Part shown: piece after piece, positions 15,014 through 20,560 of the stretch
Position numbering within the stretch: position 1 is the first letter of the stretch
How the letters are laid out: every line of letters starts with the position of its first letter
Source: Faecalicatena fissicatena
GTDB taxonomy: Bacteria; Bacillota; Clostridia; Lachnospirales; Lachnospiraceae
Direction: 5' to 3'
DNA: 20,560 nucleotides
Assembly: GCA_001028025.1 (NCBI GenBank)
Contig: LDAQ01000030.1
Span: 1-20,560, forward strand
Notes under the pieces: generated by a model
The model's input: the letters and a program-made list of their open reading frames with translations, nothing else
Told to the model about the DNA's origin: nothing
Databases searched by the model: none
Made by a program: the position numbers and the translations under genes

Positions 15014-15172
15014 GCCGTTAATTGCTAACTGCGAAAAAGCCGTATCTTATGGTACCGAGCGTATTCACTTAGAAAGCCGATGCTTTCTAAGCTCAGACGC
15101 TCTGGAAAACTGATTCGGAGATCAGTTTTCCACCATAAGATACGGCTTTTTCGCAGTAAGCAATTAATCGGC
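15014..15172. repeat. 159-bp three-way-junction inverted repeat, also a bidirectional terminator
   Basis: The core arms are perfect over 26 bp (15028-15053 with 15132-15157). They extend outward, with small gaps, to about 40 bp (GCCG-TTAATTGCT at left against AGCAATTAA-T-CGGC at right). Inside, almost everything else pairs too. GAGCGT (15057-15062) pairs with ACGCTC (15097-15102) and encloses a perfect 10-bp hairpin (15068-15077 with 15082-15091). A perfect 12-bp hairpin (15103-15114 with 15121-15132) forms the third arm. AAAAAGCCGTATC on one side and GATACGGCTTTTT on the other give U-runs on both strands. It lies between convergent genes, so it should terminate both. Its size and branching exceed an ordinary terminator, so it may also be a small mobile repeat. 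Confidence 0.85.
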
Positions 15173-15244
15173 ACTTATGCCCTAATTCCGCATCCGAGAG
15201 AGGCATATTCCAATTCCGTACAGCGTCCCTTCAGCCGATCCCCA

Positions 15245-16495
15245 TTACTCCGCGACCACACCCCCTACAGCATGTTCCTGCTTCCGGGCGAGTTTCCGGT
15301 CTTCCATAGCTGAGATACAGATTGCACAATTCGCATCCCCAGTGATATTTACGACGGTACGTCCCATATCCAGGATCCTGTCGATTCCGGCGATCAGTGC
15401 GATACCTTCCAGCGGCAGGCCTGCGCTCTGGAGTACCATGGACAGCATGATGACTCCGGAACCGGGAACGCCTGCGGTGCCTACGGAAGCAAGTGTGGCG
15501 GTGAGTACGATCATGATCTGCTGGGTCAAGGTCAGCTGGATTCCGAATACATTTGCAATAAAGATGGCGCAGACGCCCTGGTAGATAGAGGTTCCGTTCA
15601 TGTTGATGGTAGCGCCCAGCGGAAGCACAAAGCTGGTGATTTCCTTCTTGGCACCGAGTTTCTGGCTGCATTCGATGTTGAGCGGCAGTGTTCCGACGGA
15701 ACTGGAGGAGGAAAAGGCCATTGTCATCGCAGGCACCATTTCTTTAAAGAATGTGAGCGGCGATATGTGGGCCATTGTCTTTGCAGTTGCGGAAAAAACT
15801 GTGACCATGTGGAAAATATAGGCCAGGTAAATGATAACGATCAGTTTCAGCAGCGGAAGCAGTACGGAAGGTCCGTTTTCTGCGACAACCGGCAGCAGAA
15901 GCGCAAAGACTCCAATCGGGGAAAGCTTGATGATGATCCCCATAATCTGCAGACAGACTTCTGTCATACTGTCGATCAGTTTTCCAAGGGGTTCTCCCTT
16001 CTCGCCTGCCAGAATAATGCCGAATCCGAAAAACAGAGCCAGTACAATAACCTGGAGCATGGTAGCAGAGACAAGCGGCTCAACTGCATTGGAGGGAAAT
16101 ATATTCAGCAGTGTATCCATGAAACTTGGAGTTTCCAAAGATTCAAACGTGAGGCTCTCACTTGCAAAATGAAATCCGGTTCCGACTTTGCTGATATTTG
16201 CAAAAACCATTCCAAGTGTTACGGCAATGGCGGTGGTTACCATATAAAAAGATACGCTTTTCAGCCCAACCGAGCCAACCTTTTTAATGTCTTTCATAGA
16301 AATGACGCCGCTGATGATAGAACATAAAACAACGGGAACGACGATCATTTTTATGAGATTTAAAAACAGAGTCCCGAATGGTTTGATATATTCTACGGCA
16401 AATTCCGGATTCTTCTGAAACGGAATTCCCAGCACTATACCAAGGATCATACCTATCATAATCAGGACAGGAAGTGAAAGTTTCTTTTTTCTCAT
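15245..16495 (-). CDS. Dicarboxylate/amino acid:cation symporter (DAACS family, GltP/GltPh-like)
   Basis: The 416-aa integral membrane protein is predicted to take up glutamate, aspartate or a C4-dicarboxylate with Na+ or H+. Diagnostic features are all present: the serine-rich hairpin HP1 SSSSSVGTLP, the TM7 cation motif NMNGTSIYQGV, the HP2 AGVPGSG and the TM8 substrate motif DRILDMGRTVVNITGD. The TM7 motif has Asn-Met-Asn-Gly-Thr rather than the Asn-Met-Asp-Gly-Thr of GltPh. Length is normal for the family. A GAGGAG site precedes the ATG. It is divergent from a GlnK/GlnL-like two-component system. A site matching the B. subtilis GlnL direct repeat lies 78-93 bases upstream of its start, so induction by that system is likely. 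That context favours an amino acid (glutamate or aspartate) as substrate over a dicarboxylate, but substrate is not proven by sequence. Confidence 0.92.
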   Translation of the reverse strand: MRKKKLSLPVLIMIGMILGIVLGIPFQKNPEFAVEYIKPFGTLFLNLIKMIVVPVVLCSIISGVISMKDIKKVGSVGLKSVSFYMVTTAIAVTLGMVFANISKVGTGFHFASESLTFESLETPSFMDTLLNIFPSNAVEPLVSATMLQVIVLALFFGFGIILAGEKGEPLGKLIDSMTEVCLQIMGIIIKLSPIGVFALLLPVVAENGPSVLLPLLKLIVIIYLAYIFHMVTVFSATAKTMAHISPLTFFKEMVPAMTMAFSSSSSVGTLPLNIECSQKLGAKKEITSFVLPLGATINMNGTSIYQGVCAIFIANVFGIQLTLTQQIMIVLTATLASVGTAGVPGSGVIMLSMVLQSAGLPLEGIALIAGIDRILDMGRTVVNITGDANCAICISAMEDRKLARKQEHAVGGVVAE

Positions 16496-16572
16496 TTACA
16501 CAGTCTCCTCTCGAACTTTAAGGTTTCGTCTTTTACGCACAATATCTTTAATTCTTATATTAGTAAGAACCT

Positions 16573-16588
16573 ACAAAAAACTACAAAA
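16573..16588 (-). promoter_or_regulatory. Predicted GlnL-type operator of the symporter gene
   Basis: The minus strand reads TTTTGT-AGTT-TTTTGT. This is exactly the direct repeat TTTTGT-N4-TTTTGT reported for GlnL (YcbB) of Bacillus subtilis. It precedes A/T-rich -10-like sequences (TAATAT/TATAAG, 16562-16554) on the same strand, which is a sensible place for an activator. A single TTTTGT half-site occurs on the plus strand at 16648-16653. Match seen; function inferred. Confidence 0.6.
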
Positions 16589-16635
16589 ATATACGCCGGT
16601 AACGAAAAAATGCACAATACCGCCCGGATTACTAC

Positions 16636-16664
16636 TTGATAAGGTTATTTTGTAACTGTATACT
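16636..16664 (+). promoter_or_regulatory. Promoter of the GlnK/GlnL-like operon
   Basis: TTGATA (16636-16641), a 17-bp spacer and TATACT (16659-16664) make a good sigma-A promoter. The transcript would start near 16671 and carry a leader of about 200 nt that contains the tandem repeat at 16699-16813. Confidence 0.65.
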
Positions 16665-16698
16665 GGAAGATAGGCGGAAAGAATCTGACAGAAATGGG

Positions 16699-16813
16699 AA
16701 TAATGTATATCCAAGGTGCACACCGTAATACATGCCTTGCGGGCAGCCACGCAGTAGTAAACTGCGTAATAATGTATACCCAAAGGGCACCCCGTATCAC
16801 ATGTCCTGCGGGC
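16699..16813 (+). repeat. Two-copy tandem repeat (46-nt units, 69-bp period) in the kinase 5' leader
   Basis: Unit 1 (16699-16744) and unit 2 (16768-16813) align without gaps, differing at about a dozen positions. Both begin AATAATGTATA and end TGCGGGC. Each unit is followed by a hairpin: ACGCAGT-AGTAA-ACTGCGT (16749-16767) after unit 1 and AGCGGC-AA-GCCGCT (16819-16832) after unit 2. Unit 1 can pair CAAGG (16712-16716) with CCTTG (16735-16739); unit 2 cannot. The whole lies inside the predicted leader. I do not recognise a known riboswitch. Confidence 0.75.
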
Positions 16814-16878
16814 GGATCAGCGGCAAGCCGCTAAATAGGGTATCAACGGAGATGTACATGAAAGGCTGGGGAGAAAAT

Positions 16879-18147
16879 ATGGGGAAATTGGGTGAGGCTT
16901 TTAAAAACAGGCGGCTGAAAACCGCAGGTTATGGAATCATGCTGGGTCTTGTGTGCCAGATCTATATTGCTCCGTTTGCATACTCCAATCATGTGGTTTC
17001 ACTTGGAACACCGGTGCTAAGTGCATTGCTGCTGTTTCAGCCGGAACTTCCGGTATTTCCGCTTACCCTTGTGATGTCGGTGACAGCATGTGTGCTGAGA
17101 GGTCTGATCGGGGCAGCAGGCGGTATGGTATTTTCAGAGATGTTTCTGCCGGCTCTTTTTTATTACGGAAGCTACAGCCTTTTGCTGGGCTGTTGCTTTA
17201 AAATATTAAAGCGATATGGAAAAGCAAGGCTGATGGCAGGAATGATCTTCTGCGATTTTGCGGCAAATACGATACAGCTTGCTTTTATGGGGCATATCGA
17301 GGGGGAAGCTGTGGTGGATTCTGTCCTCGTTGCAGTTATCCGAGGGCTTCTGGTATGGATGGTATACTGGATGTATGAGTGGGAAAACCTTTATATACGT
17401 AAAAAGGAGCATCAAAGCCATTATGCAGAACTGAGCCATATTGTATCGGATATTTACGCAGAGTCCTTTTATTTGAAAAAGTCCATGGAAGATCTGAACG
17501 ATCTGACCAGGAAAAGCCATCAGCTCTACGAAGACATGGAAGCCGGAGGGCAGGACGGACAGGCAGCCCTGGATATCGCCAGAGAAGCTCATGAGATCAG
17601 AAAAGATTATCAGAGGATTGTTCAGGGAATTTCCAACCTCGTGCACGAACATGAGGAAAAGAGCATGAGGCTGTCACATATTCTGCAGATCATTGAGGAC
17701 AATACAAAACGGCAGATCAGTGAACGCGGGCAAAAGCTGTCGCTAAAGGTGCGCTGCCAGAGTGATATGCAGATTCATCAATATTATGATATCTTTACGA
17801 TTCTGAATAACCTGATTGTCAACAGCATGGATGCATGCGGGGAGACGGGGCATATCAGCCTGACGGCAGAAGAAAAGGACGGGATGCTCTGTCTGACTGT
17901 TTCCGATGATGGCTGCGGTATAGATGAGGATATGCAGCCATATATCTGGGGAGCCGGATTTTCTACCAAATACGATAAAGAGACAGGTCAGATGTCTACA
18001 GGAATTGGCCTATGCCATGTGGCAAACGCGGCAGCCCATCTCGGCGGAACCGTAGATGTGGCGAGCAGTTTCGGAAATGGAACAAAATTCAGTATCCGGC
18101 TGCCAGCAGGGAGAATACAGGAAGAGTCCAGGAATTTACAAGAATAG
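16879..18147 (+). CDS. Multi-TM sensor histidine kinase, GlnK (YcbA)-like
   Basis: The 422-aa protein has about six N-terminal membrane helices (residues ~15-175), a cytoplasmic helical linker, and a kinase module. The H-box reads AREAHEIRKDYQRIVQGI with His238 as the likely phospho-acceptor. This HE-I-KDY form is that of GlnK-type kinases, not the common H-E-x-R-x-P type. The ATPase part has LNNLIVNSMDACGE (N-box), VSDDGCGID, FSTKYDKETG and GIGLCHVANAAAHLGG. GGGGAG (16868-16873) before ATG 16879 supports this start; ATG 16858 with GGAG is a close alternative that adds 7 residues. It is co-transcribed with the response regulator 36 bases downstream. In B. subtilis this pair senses glutamine; the ligand here is inferred by family and by the divergent amino-acid symporter. 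Confidence 0.85.
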   Translation: MGKLGEAFKNRRLKTAGYGIMLGLVCQIYIAPFAYSNHVVSLGTPVLSALLLFQPELPVFPLTLVMSVTACVLRGLIGAAGGMVFSEMFLPALFYYGSYSLLLGCCFKILKRYGKARLMAGMIFCDFAANTIQLAFMGHIEGEAVVDSVLVAVIRGLLVWMVYWMYEWENLYIRKKEHQSHYAELSHIVSDIYAESFYLKKSMEDLNDLTRKSHQLYEDMEAGGQDGQAALDIAREAHEIRKDYQRIVQGISNLVHEHEEKSMRLSHILQIIEDNTKRQISERGQKLSLKVRCQSDMQIHQYYDIFTILNNLIVNSMDACGETGHISLTAEEKDGMLCLTVSDDGCGIDEDMQPYIWGAGFSTKYDKETGQMSTGIGLCHVANAAAHLGGTVDVASSFGNGTKFSIRLPAGRIQEESRNLQE

Positions 18148-18183
18148 AACAGCGGGAAAAGACCGGTCATAAGGGGGAATTTT

Positions 18184-19053
18184 ATGAAACCTTCTATTTA
18201 TATAGTAGATGATGATAAAAATATACAGAAAATGCTGGAAATGTTTATAAGAAAAGAAGATCTGGGCAGAATTGCCGGGATGCAGGATTCGGGTGCTGAC
18301 GCGGCGGAGGAAATTCTGTTTGCACAGCCGGATATCGTGCTTCTGGATCTGCTTTTACCTGGAAAAGATGGAATCCACGTACTCGAAGAACTTCAGCAGG
18401 GTGGATTTACAGGGAAGGTTGTTATGATTTCTCAGGTAGATGACGAAGTGATGATGGAAAAGGCGTATGAGAGAGGTATTATGTTCTATATCAACAAACC
18501 GTTAAATGCGATTGAAGTAGTCAGCGTCATCTCCAATGTGGCAAAGCTGGTAAGTCTGCAGAAGTCTATGGATACCATACAGGGGGCACTGATGGGGATA
18601 CACGAAGCACCGTCCGTGAGCCAAGGCATGTTTGGCGACCGGTTTCAGAAAATCTGTTCAGACATCGGTATTTGGGGAATGAAGGGAACCGATGAGCTTA
18701 AAAAGATTGTATTTACTGCGCTGGAATATCAGAGGAAGGAAAAGAACTATCAGATCAAGGAAATCTATGAGAAAGTGTCCGGTGAATTGTATGGAGAGGA
18801 GCTGCTTCAGCAGAACAAAAAGGCACTTGAGCAGAGAATCAGGAGAATCATGCAGAAGGCCATGGATAATATTGCCCAGATGGGAGCGGAAGATTATTAT
18901 GATCCTGTATTTGCAGATTATGCGAATCTGCTGTTTGACTTTGGACAGGTGAGGCTGAAAATGAGGAATCTGAAGGAACAGTCAGCGGAGCAGGGGCGGA
19001 TCAGTTCAAAAAAGTTTATAGAAGGCTTTCTGCTTCGGATGACTGCGCAGTAA
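18184..19053 (+). CDS. Response regulator with YcbB-type DNA-binding domain, GlnL-like
   Basis: The 289-aa protein has a receiver domain (1-120) with YIVDDDKN, the phosphorylated Asp55 in VLLDLLLPGKDG and Lys105 in INKPL. A linker follows, and then a C-terminal domain (about 160-285) of the YcbB/GlnL type: RIRRIMQKAMDNIAQMGAED, then DPVFADYANLLFDFGQVRLKM. This DNA-binding domain is rare and specific to GlnL-like regulators, which makes the assignment strong. A GGGGGA site precedes the ATG. It forms an operon with the GlnK-like kinase. The predicted target is the divergent symporter through the TTTTGT direct repeat at 16573-16588. The glutaminase and glutamine-transporter genes controlled by GlnL in B. 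subtilis are not in this window. Confidence 0.88.
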   Translation: MKPSIYIVDDDKNIQKMLEMFIRKEDLGRIAGMQDSGADAAEEILFAQPDIVLLDLLLPGKDGIHVLEELQQGGFTGKVVMISQVDDEVMMEKAYERGIMFYINKPLNAIEVVSVISNVAKLVSLQKSMDTIQGALMGIHEAPSVSQGMFGDRFQKICSDIGIWGMKGTDELKKIVFTALEYQRKEKNYQIKEIYEKVSGELYGEELLQQNKKALEQRIRRIMQKAMDNIAQMGAEDYYDPVFADYANLLFDFGQVRLKMRNLKEQSAEQGRISSKKFIEGFLLRMTAQ

Positions 19054-19112
19054 CAGAAAATAAATTTATAGGTAATGCCGCCAATATTTTACTTTTTTTG
19101 CCGGAAGGGACA

Positions 19113-19121
19113 TGTTATAAT
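19113..19121 (+). promoter_or_regulatory. Extended -10 promoter of the lipoprotein gene
   Basis: TGTTATAAT (TGn plus TATAAT at 19116-19121) stands 32 bases before the ATG at 19154, so the gene has its own transcription unit. The -35 area is a T-run without a clear hexamer. Confidence 0.6.
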
Positions 19122-19153
19122 ACGTGACAAGCATTCATGAGGAGGAAATTTTT

Positions 19154-19816
19154 ATGAACAGAAAAAGAAAAATATGGGCCGTTCTGCTGACGGCGACGGC
19201 ACTGGTTCTGCTGGGAGGCTGCGGGAAAAAGTTCGATGCGTCCGGTTACACAAAGGCACTTCTGGATGTCTCTTACAAGAATGAGACCGAAAAGTATATT
19301 GAGCTGACAGGTTCATCAAAGGAAGCTGCGGAAGAGATTTTTGAGAATCGGATGGATGTCACAATGGAAGGTTTTGACTCCATGGATTTTCCTTCAGAGC
19401 TGGAAGACAAGTTCAGAACATTGTTTGAAAGCCTGACTAAGAATGTAAAGTATACGGTGGGGGAAGCCCTGGAGGACGAAAACGGCAGCTTTACTGTGGA
19501 TGTGTCAATTGAACCGGTTACGCTTTTTGATGATACATATGACGAGTTCCAGAAGCAGGCCAAGGACTATGCAACAAATATTGCAAATGAAGTGATGAAT
19601 GGAAAAGAAATGCCCTCCGATGAGGACATGCAGAACAGTGTGTACGAGATTTATTATAACATACTGAAAAATGCTATGGATAAAGGAATTCAATATGGAG
19701 AGGTTCAGAAAATCACAGTGCATGTCAATAAGACGGAGGGAGATATCTATGAGATTCCGGAGGAAGATATGACGGCGATGGATAAGGCAATGATCTCCAG
19801 GAGTGTGCTGGAGTAA
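19154..19816 (+). CDS. Predicted lipoprotein of unknown function
   Basis: The 220-aa protein has a basic N-terminus, a hydrophobic stretch and the lipobox LLGGC with Cys23 as the lipidation site, so it should sit on the outer face of the membrane. The mature part is acidic and mostly helical with a central beta portion (KYTVGEALEDENGSFTVDVSI). It resembles small clostridial lipoproteins of the DUF5105 kind in layout, but I cannot confirm a family. A strong GAGGAGGAAA precedes ATG 19154; a GTG at 19124 in the same frame lies next to the -10 and is not the start. It follows the GlnL-like gene but has its own promoter, so a link to that system is not implied. Confidence 0.8.
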   Translation: MNRKRKIWAVLLTATALVLLGGCGKKFDASGYTKALLDVSYKNETEKYIELTGSSKEAAEEIFENRMDVTMEGFDSMDFPSELEDKFRTLFESLTKNVKYTVGEALEDENGSFTVDVSIEPVTLFDDTYDEFQKQAKDYATNIANEVMNGKEMPSDEDMQNSVYEIYYNILKNAMDKGIQYGEVQKITVHVNKTEGDIYEIPEEDMTAMDKAMISRSVLE

Positions 19817-19941
19817 AGGGGGGACGCCTTTCAGGGGAGAAATTAAGCGGATACTAATATTTTAAATGTAGTTCATTGGAAGAGATTTAGATCGGACCAG
19901 ACTGTGAAACGGATGGGACTGATAAGAGGGGAATGTTGCAT

Positions 19942-20460
19942 ATGGGAGTTTTATTATTAATACCCTTTTTTCTGATACGATTCGGGCTATTATCACGATT
20001 GAATAAAGAGGCCGTAAAACGGGCTGCCTATTTTGCTCCGTTGCTGGACGGGGAGAGAACTGCATATTGGATCTATCAGGTATCCAATGCTGGAATTATT
20101 GTTTATCTGCTGTTTCTAAAAGTAAAACTTACCCCGTCATGGTTTTTCACAGCAGGGCTGGTCGTGTATCTGTCTGGCCTGGTTCTGCTTGGCGTGTCAA
20201 TGGTGAATTTTGCGGCTCCGGCTGAAAATGGTATCAACCAGAACGGCCTTTACCGGTTGTCCCGCAATCCTATGTATGTGGCATATTTTATATTTTTTAT
20301 GGGATGTGTGGTTATGACGCGGTCTTTGATATTGCTTGCCATTGTGCTGGTATTTCAGATAACGGCTCATTGGATTATTCTTTCGGAAGAAAGATGGTGT
20401 ATTCAGAAATTTGGCCAGGAGTATCTTGAGTATATGGAGAAGGTAAGGCGTTATATTTAG
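19942..20460 (+). CDS. ICMT/PEMT-family membrane methyltransferase
   Basis: The protein is 172 aa with about four to five hydrophobic helices. The conserved C-terminal block GLYRLSRNPMYVAYF (about 102-116), the SEERW pair (about 148-151) and FGQEYLEYMEKVRRYI match bacterial isoprenylcysteine carboxyl methyltransferase / phospholipid methyltransferase-like proteins, which bind S-adenosylmethionine at the membrane. The bacterial substrate is generally unknown. AGAGGGG (19925-19931) suits ATG 19942 better than ATG 19933, which is too close. No operon partner is visible on the right, and the last 100 bases of the window hold no gene I can support. Confidence 0.85.
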   Translation: MGVLLLIPFFLIRFGLLSRLNKEAVKRAAYFAPLLDGERTAYWIYQVSNAGIIVYLLFLKVKLTPSWFFTAGLVVYLSGLVLLGVSMVNFAAPAENGINQNGLYRLSRNPMYVAYFIFFMGCVVMTRSLILLAIVLVFQITAHWIILSEERWCIQKFGQEYLEYMEKVRRYI

Positions 20461-20523
20461 TCTGTATACATACGCATGCCGTGTTTTCTTGTTCAGGCTG
20501 TGCGACAATCCGTTCTGCATGGC

Positions 20524-20540
20524 GGTGCCCTTTGGATATA
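20524..20540 (-). repeat. Partial third copy of the leader-repeat core
   Basis: The minus strand reads TATATCCAAAGGGCACC, identical at 16 of 17 positions to 16775-16791 inside unit 2 of the tandem leader repeat. The flanks differ. It is too long to dismiss as chance in a 20-kb window, and it suggests the core is a dispersed motif. Confidence 0.5.
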
Positions 20541-20560
20541 GTTTTTTCCTCTTGAGTTTC

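Noticed and set aside
15767..16327. 186-codon plus-strand open frame opposite the symporter gene
   Set aside because: The minus strand carries every diagnostic motif of a DAACS transporter, so this frame is a shadow.
16699..16813. CRISPR array
   Set aside because: There are only two diverged units, no further spacers and no cas genes.
16699..16878. glnA-type glutamine riboswitch in the kinase leader
   Set aside because: I could not find the conserved core of that RNA by eye. The gene context suggests it, but the sequence does not support it.

Overview
The window looks like chromosome from a mid-GC member of the Bacillota, most likely a gut Lachnospiraceae-type clostridium. This is inferred from strong AGGAGG-type ribosome binding sites, several TTG starts, a GH36 alpha-galactosidase next to an AraC regulator, a VanRS-like sensor pair, a GlnK/GlnL-type sensor pair, and a surface protein with a TPKTGD sortase-type signal. 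No rRNA, tRNA, CRISPR array, intact transposase or phage gene was seen.

Layout. (1) Bases 1-3365 hold a terminator from the gene to the left, a GH36 alpha-galactosidase, and a convergent AraC regulator with a good promoter. (2) Bases 3843-5969 encode a secreted, Fn3-like, sortase-anchored surface protein followed by a strong terminator. Three copies of one REP-like repeat lie at 79, 3676 and 6135, all in the same orientation. They bound these two modules. (3) Bases 6144-7574 are a scar region: an AraC regulator that looks 5'-truncated and whose last codons come from the repeat, abutting a fragment of a uroporphyrinogen-decarboxylase-like gene, then about 200 bases I cannot assign. (4) Bases 7649-10648 hold a VanR/VanS-like two-component system and a membrane-anchored serine D-Ala-D-Ala carboxypeptidase. 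This reads as a peptidoglycan-remodelling module without the ligase genes of glycopeptide resistance. (5) Bases 10656-11007 hold a second scar: the promoter, operator and N-terminal helix-turn-helix of a TetR gene joined to the last ~50 codons of an acetolactate synthase gene. (6) Bases 11124-14932 hold a translationally coupled pair. The first is a membrane-anchored XRE regulator with a large predicted extracytoplasmic domain. The second is a five-TM protein ending in an RCC1-like repeat domain. I do not recognise this pair as a described system. (7) Bases 15014-15172 form a 159-bp, almost fully paired three-way-junction inverted repeat between convergent genes. (8) Bases 15245-19053 hold a DAACS-family glutamate/aspartate-type symporter divergent from a GlnK/GlnL-like two-component system. 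The divergent region contains an exact TTTTGT-N4-TTTTGT site, the element reported for GlnL in Bacillus subtilis, on the symporter side. On the kinase side there is a 69-bp-period tandem repeat inside the predicted 5' leader. (9) Bases 19154-20460 hold a lipoprotein of unknown role and an ICMT/PEMT-type membrane methyltransferase.

The candidates most worth following are the coupled XRE/RCC1 pair, the tandem leader repeat ahead of the GlnK-like kinase (with a partial third copy at the right edge), the predicted GlnL site, and the three-way-junction repeat.
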